The notes under the pieces: model-generated | What the model was told of the DNA's origin: nothing | Database searches by the model: none | What the model saw: only the letters and a program-made list of their open reading frames with translations | Source of the DNA: Actinacidiphila glaucinigra | Lineage (GTDB): Bacteria; Actinomycetota; Actinomycetes; Streptomycetales; Streptomycetaceae | Length of the DNA stretch: 64,000 bases | Assembly: GCF_900188405.1 (NCBI RefSeq) | Contig: NZ_FZOF01000001.1 | Location: 372,001-436,000, forward strand | Direction: 5' to 3' | Translations under genes and position numbers: made by a program | Part shown: piece after piece, positions 1 to 7,710 of the stretch | How the letters are laid out: the number at the start of each line of letters is the position of its first letter | How positions within the stretch are numbered: the first letter of the stretch is position 1

Positions 1-65
1 AGTGGGAGGAGTACCGCTCCGAGGTCACGGCCTTCGAGCTCCGCAAGAACCTCCCGAACCTGTAG
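1..65 (+). CDS. C-terminal end of a glutamine synthetase family protein (partial)
   Basis: Only the last 20 codons are present; the gene enters from outside the window and stops with TAG at 63-65. The visible tail (WEEYRSEVTAFEL, then RKNLPNL) resembles the C-terminus of type I glutamine synthetase-like proteins of actinomycetes, such as the GlnA2-type gamma-glutamylpolyamine synthetases. That assignment is family recollection from a very short piece, supported by the Streptomyces gene order further right (glnE, glnII, glnA). The active-site half of the protein is not visible, so substrate (ammonia or polyamine) cannot be judged. Confidence 0.6.
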   Translation, partial: WEEYRSEVTAFELRKNLPNL

Positions 66-345
66 CCGCAGGCCGGCGGGGTTTTCTGAGGGCGATGCGA
101 TGCGATCCGGGCCGGCAGCGGGATGCTGCCGGTCCGGCGTCGTTTCAACTCACCTGGGCCGTCCGAGGACGAAGGCGGCGACCGTTCCGCCGGCATCGGG
201 ACCACCGGGACGACGAGCCGCTCGTCCGAGGCTGCAGGAGCCAGCCCGATTCGCGGCCGGCGTATGGCCCCCGGATCATGCTCGACCCCAGCTCAGGCAG
301 GCCACCGGCCAAAGATCACGGCAACGCCCGCGCTGGTCGCCCGCG
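66..345. other. Non-coding stretch, no gene recognised
   Basis: This 280-bp interval lies between the end of the glutamine synthetase-like gene and the stop codon of a minus-strand hypothetical gene. Open frames exist on both strands but show no protein-like composition. I see no clear hairpin terminator, transfer RNA or repeat here. Confidence 0.4.
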
Positions 346-735
346 TCACAGACAGGCCACGCACCGACCGAGGTCGGATGTCATGTAGAGGAAGAAGTGA
401 CGCCCGTCGCCGTGGCGAATCTCCCCCAGTTGGAGGGCAGCGTCGCCGGCAGCGGAGAAGGCAGGCAGAGCATCGGAGACCCACTTGTGCCGCTCGCTTG
501 CCGGGGCACGCTTGCTCAAGATCTGTTCCCGGACCCGAAAGATTCTCAAATGGTGGTTGGCCGGAACGCCTGAACCGATAAAGAACCAGAAGCCAGCCCC
601 CTCGCGGAGAGCAGCACGAGCGCTCTCGGCCGCGCGGCTTCCGAGCCGCTCCAACGCCGACATCAGTTGTTCGCGGTCCGTCGTCACAGCGTGGTGTTCC
701 AGAGCTGAGTCGTCCAGGCCGAGGCGTACTGGCAC
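346..735 (-). CDS. Hypothetical protein, about 129 aa
   Basis: I do not recognise this protein. It looks real from residue 18 onward: an amphipathic Ala/Arg-rich helix (SALERLGSRAAESARAAL), then a compact segment with motifs GFWFFIGSG, LQLGEIRHGDG and HFFLYMTSD near the end. No signal peptide or membrane helix is seen. The GTG at 733-735 is proposed as the start because the reading frame further upstream loses protein character; a GTG 15 codons later is an alternative. Third codon positions are less GC-rich than in the core genes of the window, which fits an accessory gene. It is divergent from the hypothetical gene at 879. Confidence 0.45.
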   Translation of the reverse strand: MPVRLGLDDSALEHHAVTTDREQLMSALERLGSRAAESARAALREGAGFWFFIGSGVPANHHLRIFRVREQILSKRAPASERHKWVSDALPAFSAAGDAALQLGEIRHGDGRHFFLYMTSDLGRCVACL

Positions 736-878
736 GCAGCAGCCTCGGCCTGTCTCGGCCCCACAGACATCCACCGGCCCCGGGTCCCGACTGGGAGGTA
801 CCGTCCGCAACGACCGGTCGGCAGCGGAGGCAGCAGGGTCGGGTGCGGTCGTCCGATCGCCGCTGGCAAGATCGGGCC

Positions 879-1523
879 ATGGGTTTGAACATGGTGGTCG
901 GGGTACTCGTTGATGCCGAGGACGACTACACCGAGATGATCCGCGCTGACTTCGCTGCAATCGGCGAGCTACTGGAACGTACGGGAGCACGACAGTGGAC
1001 CGAGCCTGATCTGGTTGTGGCAGATGACGCAGAGTTCGAGATGTGGGGCTACTCGGGCTTGCACACCGTTCGTCGTCTTGCCGTCCATCTTGCGACGGAC
1101 GGGCGTCTTCCCGAGCCGTTGGATCAAGCCCAGCGTGCGACTGACGACCCGCTCCTGAGCAAGGTCTACAAGGCTCTCCCAGGTGATCCTCCTGGACCGT
1201 TCGATCATCTGATCCATCATTCGGACTGCGAGGGCTACTACGTCCCCGTCGACTTCGCTCATGTCATCGTCGACAAGAAGGCGCGGGGCGGCTACCTCGG
1301 CTCCTCGGTGCGACTGCTGGCGGAAACCCGTCGGCTCGCTGAAGCCCTCGGTCTTCCCGAAGACCTCGATCCGCACTCCGAAGAGGTCTTCGAAGTCGCC
1401 GATGCCGAAGAGCCGACCACCGAGAGATGGCAGCGTTACGGCGTCGAATCGTATGTCTGCCTGCAACTCCTCCAGGCCGCGAAACTCTCGATCGCGACCG
1501 GAGCCGCTATCGCCTTTGTCTGA
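879..1523 (+). CDS. Hypothetical cytosolic protein, 214 aa
   Basis: The start ATG at 879 follows a region without good coding signal; a GTG 12 codons earlier is less likely. The central part reads PFDHLIHHSDCEGYYVPVDF and is followed by GGYLGSSVRLLAE. This pattern is familiar from a widespread bacterial family of unknown function, often found as an isolated accessory gene. No catalytic motif, signal peptide or membrane segment is visible. The protein is acidic. Third-position GC is lower than in neighbouring core genes. An immunity-type role is conceivable from size and context but is only a guess. Confidence 0.7.
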   Translation: MGLNMVVGVLVDAEDDYTEMIRADFAAIGELLERTGARQWTEPDLVVADDAEFEMWGYSGLHTVRRLAVHLATDGRLPEPLDQAQRATDDPLLSKVYKALPGDPPGPFDHLIHHSDCEGYYVPVDFAHVIVDKKARGGYLGSSVRLLAETRRLAEALGLPEDLDPHSEEVFEVADAEEPTTERWQRYGVESYVCLQLLQAAKLSIATGAAIAFV

Positions 1524-1771
1524 GAAGGGCGTTGGGAAACGGCCGTCTGCCGACAATCACCATTTGATCGCGAACCCGCGGGTGAGCCTTTTCAACAACT
1601 GCGTCATCGGTGCCAGCGGTTCCGAGTTGACCGAAGCCTTAGTGCAGCCGCCGGAGTCGCCCAGCAGGACGAGCAGCATCGTGGGGCCGTCTCAGGGTCG
1701 CCTGTCACGGCTGACCGCGGCTTAATGGAGCCTGTCGACGGCCGCGGTGGCGAGCGCGCGGGTGGTCTGTC
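1524..1771. other. Non-coding or degenerate stretch
   Basis: This 248-bp gap lies between a plus-strand hypothetical gene and the stop of the minus-strand MarR-GNAT gene. It contains short open frames on both strands but nothing recognisable as a domain. Base composition is less GC-rich than the flanks, so it could be a remnant of a lost gene. No terminator-like hairpin was identified. Confidence 0.35.
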
Positions 1772-2662
1772 TCAGCGTTCGAGGTTCCGCTCGAACCAGT
1801 GGTGCGCGTACTGCTCGTCGTTGAAGGCCTCGATCTGTGTGAATCCCGCGGTCTCGTACAGGTGCCTGGCCTCCGTGAGCGTGCGGTTGGTCTCCAGTCG
1901 CAGCGTCTGCATGCCGCGGGTGGTCGCCTCGTCTGCGAGGCGTTCGAGGATGCGGCGACCCAGACCCAGCCCGCGGGTGTCGGGCGAGGTCCACATCCGC
2001 TTCACGTCCGCGATCCGCGTCTCGGCGTGAAGCTTGAGCGCCCCGCACCCCACCGGAGTGCCCTGCGCGGTGGCCACCAGCAGCAACCCGTTCGGCAGCG
2101 TCATCTCGTCGTCGCTCGCGGAGATGCTGCGGGTGGGGTTGAACCCGGTGTCGAAGCGCCGTTGCAGTTCCTCGAAGTAGGAGCGCAGGCAGTACCGGGC
2201 GTCAGGGGCGCGTGGGTCCGTGATCTCGATCCGCACCTGCGAGGCCAGCAGCAGCCGCTCGACCTCCGTCATCGCCGCCACCAGGTGCCCGCGCTGGCCG
2301 TCGGTCAGCGGATCGAGGATCGACGCCGCCAGTTCGTCCGACGCGAGGTCCAGCGTTGCCCGCTCCGCGACGCCGGCCTCGGTCAGGCGCACCTTCCGCA
2401 CCCGTCCGTCGTCCGAGTCGGGGTCCGTGGTCACCAGGCCGTCCGACTCCAGCCGCCGCAGCTGCCGGCTCAGATACCCCGAGTCCAGAGCCAGTCGCGA
2501 GCGGAGCACGCGTACCTCGGACCCGTCCGGCTCGACCTCCCACAGCAGCCGCGACAGCCCGAGCGACCGGTCCCGCGATAGGTACTCGTCGCTCAAGGCG
2601 CCGACCCGCCGGGTGACCGCGCGGTTGAACCTGCGCACCACATCGATCTGCCCTGGTTCCAT
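1772..2662 (-). CDS. MarR-GNAT fusion regulator/acetyltransferase
   Basis: The 296-aa protein joins two domains. Residues about 1-140 are a MarR-type winged helix (VRVLRSRLALDSGYLSRQL, then RRLESDGLVTTDPDSDDGR, the wing). Residues about 145-296 are a GNAT acetyltransferase with the acetyl-CoA loop RGLGLGRRILERL and a C-terminal LYETAGFTQIEAF. Such fusions are known; the substrate is unknown. The ATG at 2660-2662 is preferred because an upstream extension would run into the divergent gene at 2730. That ATG lies at the edge of a perfect palindrome (2661-2684), which strongly suggests autoregulation. It is transcribed away from the DUF6461-like gene, whose promoter may be controlled by the same operator. 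Confidence 0.85.
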   Translation of the reverse strand: MEPGQIDVVRRFNRAVTRRVGALSDEYLSRDRSLGLSRLLWEVEPDGSEVRVLRSRLALDSGYLSRQLRRLESDGLVTTDPDSDDGRVRKVRLTEAGVAERATLDLASDELAASILDPLTDGQRGHLVAAMTEVERLLLASQVRIEITDPRAPDARYCLRSYFEELQRRFDTGFNPTRSISASDDEMTLPNGLLLVATAQGTPVGCGALKLHAETRIADVKRMWTSPDTRGLGLGRRILERLADEATTRGMQTLRLETNRTLTEARHLYETAGFTQIEAFNDEQYAHHWFERNLER

Positions 2663-2684
2663 TCTCTGACCGTCGTCAGAGAAT
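2661..2684. promoter_or_regulatory. Perfect 10+4+10 palindrome, probable MarR operator
   Basis: The arms are ATTCTCTGAC and GTCAGAGAAT, separated by CGTC. The symmetry is perfect. It overlaps the proposed start codon of the MarR-GNAT gene and lies 46 bp upstream of the divergent DUF6461-like gene. MarR proteins bind palindromes of this size, so autoregulation, perhaps together with control of the divergent gene, is the natural inference. The position over the start codon implies a very short leader or a leaderless mRNA. Confidence 0.7.
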
Positions 2685-2729
2685 GCTGGAAAGGCAAGAT
2701 CCGGCCTGTTCGGGTGGGACGCTTGCGCC

Positions 2730-3347
2730 ATGACGAGTCCCACTGCCGAGGATTACCGCTGGTTCGAAGCGGACTTCGCCCGCCTTGCCGAGGGGTACTG
2801 CGTCACATTGGTGCATGGGATCGCGCCGGCAGAGGTGCTGAGGGTGCTCAGGGCCGAGGTGCGGGGGCACTGCACCGGGGCCGGGACGCTCGACGACCAC
2901 GCCTACGAAGCGGCCCTGGTGCACCAGGGCAGCCACGGATACATCGGAGTCGCAGCCCTCGACGGCTGGTCGGTGATGCTGGAGCCCAACGGCTACATCG
3001 GGACGCTCGGCGGAGCGCTGACGCCACTGTCCGTCGGGCGCACGGTCGTGTCCCACTTCCGGAACGTCAACGCCGTCGACCACTTCAACTGGTTCGAGAA
3101 CGGGCAGTCGCGGCTGCACTTCGAGCCGCTGTTCGCCCACCACCGGGACGGCAGCGACCCGGACAGCCTGGTGACTGCCATGCGCGAGGTGGGTTTCACC
3201 ACGGAGGAGGACGGCGTGGACGACCTGGACGTGGTCACCGCGGCCGCCTTCGCTCTCGCCGAGCGCGTCACCGGGGTCCGGCTGACGCCGGAGTTCCTGG
3301 AGACCGCCCGGTTCGTCGAGGGCTTGGCGCCGATACCCGGCGGCTGA
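2730..3347 (+). CDS. DUF6461-like hypothetical protein
   Basis: The 205-aa product begins TAEDYRWFEADFARLAEGYC and continues VTLVHGIAPAEVLRVL, the typical opening of the Streptomyces DUF6461 family. No enzyme motif is visible. A conserved aromatic stretch (NAVDHFNWFENG, LHFEPLFAHH) sits in the middle. Function is unknown; proteins of this family often stand beside other small hypotheticals and may be immunity-like, which is inference. The gene shares an upstream region with the divergent MarR-GNAT gene. Its TGA is immediately followed by the reverse TCA of the next gene, so the two convergent stop codons form the hexamer TGATCA with no spacer. Confidence 0.75.
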   Translation: MTSPTAEDYRWFEADFARLAEGYCVTLVHGIAPAEVLRVLRAEVRGHCTGAGTLDDHAYEAALVHQGSHGYIGVAALDGWSVMLEPNGYIGTLGGALTPLSVGRTVVSHFRNVNAVDHFNWFENGQSRLHFEPLFAHHRDGSDPDSLVTAMREVGFTTEEDGVDDLDVVTAAAFALAERVTGVRLTPEFLETARFVEGLAPIPGG

Positions 3348-4100
3348 TCAGCTCTCACCGCGCCGAGGGCAATCCGGAACCGCCGGGGGGAGGTTGGCGG
3401 CCGCGTACTCGTCCGCCACGCGGAACACGCAGGCGCAACGGGGGCACTCCGCGCGGCCCATGAGGTACGTGATTCCCTCGGCCAGTCGGTCCCGGCCGTA
3501 CCGGACCGCGAGGTCGTACATCCACCGCCCGGTGCCGTCGAGTTCCGCGGCGGACGCCGGCCGCAATTCGCGCCTGTCGATGTCGCCGGCGTCCCAGTCC
3601 CGGTAGGCGGAGTAGCGGCCGTACGCGCCGATGGCGATGGTGACGGTCACATGGCAGTGTGGACAGGCCACCTCGTAGAAATCGTCGCCGAAGTCGTCGA
3701 GGACGGCGCTCCAGTGGAACTGCCGCTCGATCGCGAGGAGGGTGCGGAAGCCCCAGCTGAAGTCGGCCGGATCGGTGAGGAGATGCCGGTCGATCAGTTC
3801 GCGCAGCTCCTCGATGACGTGGGGGCTCCCGGCGAACACGCACCCGCTCTCGTCCTCTGCCATCGCGCGGCGCACGATCGCCCCGGCCAGGTCCAGCGCT
3901 TCCGGTTCGCTCCGGGCCAGTGCGACCAGACGCGGCAACGCGCCGGTACTTCCGGGGCGAAGGGTTTCGCCCCCGACGCACAGCAGGTCCCACAACTCGT
4001 CCCAGGTGCTCTCGGTCCCGGCCCCGGCCGCCACTTGATCCAGGAGTACGGGGACGAGCCCGGCGGCCTGTGCCACGTACGCGTCGTCCCGGTTCGTCAC
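3348..4100 (-). CDS. Hypothetical protein with C-terminal zinc ribbon
   Basis: The 250-aa product has a helical N-terminal half resembling HEAT-type repeats (LPRLVALARSEPEALDLAG, IVRRAMAED). Its C-terminal half has two cysteine pairs, CPHCHVTVTIA and CPRCACVFRVA, which together would bind one zinc ion. No catalytic signature is evident. The GTG at 4098-4100 (then TNRDDAYVAQAAG) is the likely start; a GTG two codons upstream is equally possible, and an ATG far upstream would overlap the divergent PhzF gene. Function is unknown. Confidence 0.75.
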   Translation of the reverse strand: MTNRDDAYVAQAAGLVPVLLDQVAAGAGTESTWDELWDLLCVGGETLRPGSTGALPRLVALARSEPEALDLAGAIVRRAMAEDESGCVFAGSPHVIEELRELIDRHLLTDPADFSWGFRTLLAIERQFHWSAVLDDFGDDFYEVACPHCHVTVTIAIGAYGRYSAYRDWDAGDIDRRELRPASAAELDGTGRWMYDLAVRYGRDRLAEGITYLMGRAECPRCACVFRVADEYAAANLPPAVPDCPRRGES

Positions 4101-4198
4101 CCGCACATTCAACCGTGCCTGGGGGAGGCGCTGTGCGGCCCGCAGGGTCGCGGCCGGTCCGGAGACGCGGAAACGCGGGTTGTGGCAGCGTGGACGGC

Positions 4199-5089
4199 AT
4201 GACATCCGGAACCGGTACCGACGTGCTGCGCTACACCGCCTTCAGCTCCGACCCCGCGGGGGGCAATCCGGCGGGCGTCGTCCTCGACGCCTCGGGCCTC
4301 GACGAGCCGCGCATGCTCGCCCTCGCCGCAGAGGTCGGCTACTCCGAGACGGCGTTCGTCACGGAAGCGGACCCCGCCCGGCGGCGGTTCACCTTGCGCT
4401 ACTTCAGCCCGCTCGCCGAGGTCGACTTCTGCGGTCACGCGACCGTCGCGACCGCCGTCGCGCTGGCGGAGCGCATCGGGCCCGGTGAGCTGGTCTTCGA
4501 CACCCCGGCGGGGGAGATTCCCGTGCTGACCGCCGCCGGCGGCGAGGGGGCGCTGCAGGCCACGCTCACCAGCGTGCCGACCCGGTCCCGCCCGGCCGCG
4601 GACGCCGAGTTGGACGCGGCGCTCGCCGCGCTCGGCTGGGAGCGCGGCGAGCTGGACCCCGCGCTGCCGCCGCACGTGGCGTTCGGAGGGGTCCACCACC
4701 TGGTGCTGGCCGCCGCCGCGCGGGACCGGCTGGCGGACCTCGCGTACGACTTCGAGGCCCTCGCCGACGTCATGCGCCGCCACGGGTGGACCACCGTGCA
4801 CCTGGTCTGGCGGGAGGCCCCGGACCGCTTCCACGCCCGCGACCCCTTCCCGGTGGGCGGGGTCGTCGAGGACCCGGCGACCGGCGCGGCAGCGGCGGCC
4901 TTCGGCGGCTACCTGCGGGAACTCGGCCTGGTGGCGGAGCCGGCCCGGGTGGTGGTGCGGCAGGGCGAGGACATGGGCCGCCCGAGCGAGCTGCTGGTGG
5001 GCGTCGACCCGGGGGACCCGCGGGTGCGGGTGACCGGCAGGGCGGTGGCCCTGGCCACGCCCCCGGTCACGGGGCCCCGGGCTGTCTGA
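4199..5089 (+). CDS. PhzF family isomerase/epimerase
   Basis: The 296-aa protein has the two-lobed PhzF fold signatures: FSSDPAGGNPAGVVLDA at the N-terminus, the acid YSETAFV (the Glu matches the catalytic Glu of the family), VDFCGHATVATA, and VEDPATGAAAAAFGGYL in the second half. PhzF-like proteins isomerise small acids; outside phenazine clusters the substrate is usually unknown, and no phenazine genes are present here. The ATG at 4199 gives a full-length domain. The last 23 bp overlap the 3' end of the convergent glpK gene. Confidence 0.88.
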   Translation: MTSGTGTDVLRYTAFSSDPAGGNPAGVVLDASGLDEPRMLALAAEVGYSETAFVTEADPARRRFTLRYFSPLAEVDFCGHATVATAVALAERIGPGELVFDTPAGEIPVLTAAGGEGALQATLTSVPTRSRPAADAELDAALAALGWERGELDPALPPHVAFGGVHHLVLAAAARDRLADLAYDFEALADVMRRHGWTTVHLVWREAPDRFHARDPFPVGGVVEDPATGAAAAAFGGYLRELGLVAEPARVVVRQGEDMGRPSELLVGVDPGDPRVRVTGRAVALATPPVTGPRAV

Positions 5090-6581
5090 TCCAGCCGATG
5101 GAGCGCTCGACGGCGCGCTGCCAGTTCTCGTACTCGGCCTCGCGGCGCCCGGGGTCCATGTCGGGCAGCCACTGCCCGGCGCGGTGCCAGTTGTTCCGCA
5201 GCACCTTCAGGTCCGGCCAGTAGCCGGAGGCCAGGCCGGCGGCGTAGGCGGCGCCCAGGGACACCGTCTCGGCGACCATGGGGCGGACCACGGGGACGTC
5301 GAGGACGTCGGCGATGAACTGCATCAGCAGATTGTCGGCGGTCATGCCGCCGTCGACCTTGAGCTCCTTCAGCCCGATCGAGGAGTCGGCGTTCATGGCG
5401 TCGACCACCTCGCGGGTCTGCCAGCCGGTGGCCTCCAGGACGGCCCTGGCCAGGTGCCCCTTGGTGATGTACGAGGTGAGGCCGACGATGACGCCGCGGG
5501 CGTCGCTGCGCCAGTGCGGGGCGAAGAGACCGGAGAAGGCGGGCACGATGTAGCAGCCGCCGTTGTCCTCGACGGTCAGGGCGAGGGTCTCGATCTCCGG
5601 GGCGCTGCTGATCAGGCCGAGGCGGTCGCGGAACCACTGCACCAGCGAGCCGGTGACGGCGATCGAGCCCTCCAGGGCGTAGACCGCGGGCTGGTCGTCT
5701 ATCTTGTACGCGACCGTGGAGAGCAGCCCGTGCCGTGACCTGATCATCTTGGAACCGGTGTTGAGCAGCAGGAAGCTGCCGGTCCCGTAGGTGCACTTCG
5801 CGTCGCCGGGGGAGAAGCAGGTCTGACCGAAGAGCGCCGCCTGCTGATCCCCGAGGGCGGCGGTGATGCGGACCCCGGGCAGGATGGTCCGTGCCGCGCC
5901 GTAGTTCTCGGCCGAGGCGTGGATCTCCGGGAGCATCGCGCGGGGGACGCCGAAGAAGTCCAGCAGGTCCTGGTCCCAGGTCAGCGAGTGGATGTTCATC
6001 AGCATGGTGCGGCTGGCGTTGGTGGCGTCGGTGATGTGCAGGCCGCCGTCGACCCCGCCCGTCAGGTTCCAGATCAGCCAGGTCTCCATCGTCCCGAAGA
6101 GCAGCTCTCCGTCGCGGGCGCGCTGTTCCAGCCCGGGCACCTCGTCGAAGAGCCAGCGGATCCGCGGCGCGGAGAAGTAGGTGGAGGGCGGCAGGCAGCA
6201 GCGGTCCAGGAAGAACTCGTCGCCGGGATCCTTGCGCAGCCGCTCGACGAGCGGCGCGGTACGGGTGTCCTGCCAGACGATGGCCCGGCCCAGCGGTACG
6301 CCCGTGCTCGGGTCCCACAGCACGGTCGTCTCCCGCTGGTTGGCGATGCCGATCGCGGCGACCTCGTCCGCCGCGATCTCGGCGGAGGACAGCGCCTGCG
6401 GCACGATGCGCTCCAGGTTCCGCCAGATCTCCAGGGCGTCGTGCTCGACCCAGCCGGGCCGGGGGAAGTGCTGCTGGTGCTCGCGCTGGGCGACCGACAC
6501 CAGGCGGCCCCGGTGGTCGAAGAGGATGCATCGGGTGGAGGTGGTGCCCTGGTCGATGGACAGCACATACCGTTCAACCAT
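5067..6581 (-). CDS. glpK: Glycerol kinase
   Basis: The 504-aa enzyme phosphorylates glycerol to sn-glycerol 3-phosphate with ATP in the cytosol. The N-terminal FGGY-kinase phosphate loop (SIDQGTTSTRCILFD), LGDQQAALFGQTCF in the middle and VDGGMTADNLLMQF in the second ATPase lobe are intact, and length is normal for the family. The gene lies downstream of a GylR-like regulator on the same strand, which fits substrate induction by glycerol or glycerol 3-phosphate. No glycerol facilitator or glycerol-3-phosphate dehydrogenase gene is adjacent. The leader contains a 9-bp repeat array. The 3' end overlaps phzF by 23 bp. Confidence 0.95.
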   Translation of the reverse strand: MVERYVLSIDQGTTSTRCILFDHRGRLVSVAQREHQQHFPRPGWVEHDALEIWRNLERIVPQALSSAEIAADEVAAIGIANQRETTVLWDPSTGVPLGRAIVWQDTRTAPLVERLRKDPGDEFFLDRCCLPPSTYFSAPRIRWLFDEVPGLEQRARDGELLFGTMETWLIWNLTGGVDGGLHITDATNASRTMLMNIHSLTWDQDLLDFFGVPRAMLPEIHASAENYGAARTILPGVRITAALGDQQAALFGQTCFSPGDAKCTYGTGSFLLLNTGSKMIRSRHGLLSTVAYKIDDQPAVYALEGSIAVTGSLVQWFRDRLGLISSAPEIETLALTVEDNGGCYIVPAFSGLFAPHWRSDARGVIVGLTSYITKGHLARAVLEATGWQTREVVDAMNADSSIGLKELKVDGGMTADNLLMQFIADVLDVPVVRPMVAETVSLGAAYAAGLASGYWPDLKVLRNNWHRAGQWLPDMDPGRREAEYENWQRAVERSIGWIRQPGAP

Positions 6582-6592
6582 GGTTGGGGCCT

Positions 6593-6741
6593 GCTTTCCG
6601 ATGCTTTCCCATGCTTTCCGGTGCCTTCGCCGCGTTCGCTGCGTCCCTCGGGTTCCTCGGGTTCCTCGTGTTCCTCGTGTCCTTCGCGCTTCTCGTGCTT
6701 CCTGTGTCCCTCGTGTTCCCTCTGTTCCGCGTGCCCTTCGT
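6593..6741. repeat. Degenerate 9-bp tandem repeat array in the glpK leader
   Basis: Between the stop of the IclR gene and the start of glpK, positions 6634-6741 divide into twelve consecutive 9-bp units with consensus GTTCCTCGT. Two neighbouring units (6661-6669 and 6670-6678) are identical and most others differ at one to three places. Three related 10-bp units GCTTTCC(N)3 precede at 6593-6622. On the glpK mRNA strand the unit reads ACGAGGAAC, so each copy carries a GAGGA-like purine motif. The array lies outside both genes and would be transcribed if the two genes are co-transcribed. Confidence 0.85.
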
Positions 6742-6762
6742 GTCCGGGGGTGCGGGCGGGCC

Positions 6763-7530
6763 TCACCAGCGGGCGGCGCCGAGGTCCCTGGAGATCGCCC
6801 GCGCGGCCTCCCGGAGCAGCGTGACCAGGGACGCCTGCGGGCGGCCCCGGGTGTCGCAGATCCGCTCGACCGGGCCGGACAGGCCGATCGCGCCCACGAC
6901 GAGGCCGCCCGAGCTGCGGATCGGCGCCGCGACCCCGGCCTCGCCCATCGACATCTCCTGGACCTCCGCCGCCCAGCCCTGCTCGCGGACCTCGGCGAGG
7001 GCGCGGCTCAGGTCCTCCGGGACCGCCAGGGTGTGCCGGGTGTACGCCTCCAGCTCCTCCTTCAGCAGCGGCTCCAGCGGCGCCGCCCCGTACGCCAGCA
7101 GGATCTTGCCGAGCGAGGAGGCGTGCAGCGGCAGCAGGGCGCCGACGTCGAGCGTCTGGAGGCTGTCGTCGGGCCGGAAGACGTGGTGGACGACGAGGAC
7201 CTGGCCCTCCAGCGGGGTGCCGAGGCGTACCGCCTCGCCGCTGCGGGCGGCCAGCGCGTCGGCCCAGTTGATCGACCGGGACCGCAGCTCGTTGACGTCG
7301 AGGTAGCTGGTGCCCAGGTGCAGCAGGGCCGCCCCGAGCTGGTACTTCCCGGTCGCCGGGTCCTGCTCGACGAAGTCCACGTGCTGGAGGGTGCGCAGGA
7401 TGCCGTGCGCCGTGCCCTTCGCCAGTCCGAGGGAGGCGGCCACTTCGCCCAGCCCGAGCCGGCGGGGACCGCCGGCCAGGAGCCTGAGGATCGCCGCCGC
7501 CCGTTCGATGGACTGCAGCGGGCCGGCCAT
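6763..7530 (-). CDS. IclR family regulator, GylR-like
   Basis: The 255-aa protein has an N-terminal IclR winged helix (RAAAILRLLAG, LGLGEVAASLGLAKGTAHGI) and a C-terminal effector domain (LGTSYLDVNELRSRSI, VVHHVFRPDDS, LPLHASSLGKILLAYG, AAPIRSSGGLVVGAIGL). It closely resembles, from memory, GylR, the glycerol operon repressor of Streptomyces, and its position upstream of glpK on the same strand supports control of glycerol use. The ATG at 7528-7530 is close behind a TAGCAT hexamer, so the mRNA may be nearly leaderless. It may be a GylR paralogue rather than the main regulator, because no glpF or glpD is linked. Confidence 0.9.
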   Translation of the reverse strand: MAGPLQSIERAAAILRLLAGGPRRLGLGEVAASLGLAKGTAHGILRTLQHVDFVEQDPATGKYQLGAALLHLGTSYLDVNELRSRSINWADALAARSGEAVRLGTPLEGQVLVVHHVFRPDDSLQTLDVGALLPLHASSLGKILLAYGAAPLEPLLKEELEAYTRHTLAVPEDLSRALAEVREQGWAAEVQEMSMGEAGVAAPIRSSGGLVVGAIGLSGPVERICDTRGRPQASLVTLLREAARAISRDLGAARW

Positions 7531-7710
7531 ACGTCGATGCTATCCCCGGCAACCACGATGGGCATCAGCGCGTTTCCGCAGGTCGTTCGGCCTACGAGGG
7601 CGGCGTTCGACAATGGCGACCCCGATTCATTGACCCGCGATGTCCTGTCTCGGAAGCTTTCGTCCAGGCCCGGGAGTCCACCCGGCGGGATTCCCTGGGA
7701 GGAGGACACC
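7531..7710. other. Divergent promoter region between IclR gene and ATP-binding protein gene
   Basis: This 180-bp gap separates the two divergent genes. A likely -10 hexamer for the minus-strand regulator (TAGCAT on the minus strand, about 8 bp before its ATG) is visible. For the plus-strand gene there is a strong ribosome binding site, GGGAGGAGG, at 7697-7705. No repeat or hairpin stands out. Confidence 0.4.

Noticed and set aside
4199..5089. Phenazine biosynthesis gene cluster suggested by PhzF
   Set aside because: Only the PhzF-type isomerase is present. None of the other phenazine genes occurs in the window, and PhzF homologues are common outside such clusters.
6593..6741. The 9-bp array considered as part of a coding region (His/Glu/Gly-rich peptide)
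   Set aside because: The peptide frame is not connected to a start codon with a ribosome binding site. It lies after the regulator stop and before the well-defined glpK start.
6181..7710. Open frame crossing glpK, the repeat array and the regulator gene on the plus strand
   Set aside because: It is antisense to two well-supported genes. Only its last part, from ATG 7711, is a real protein with its own ribosome binding site.
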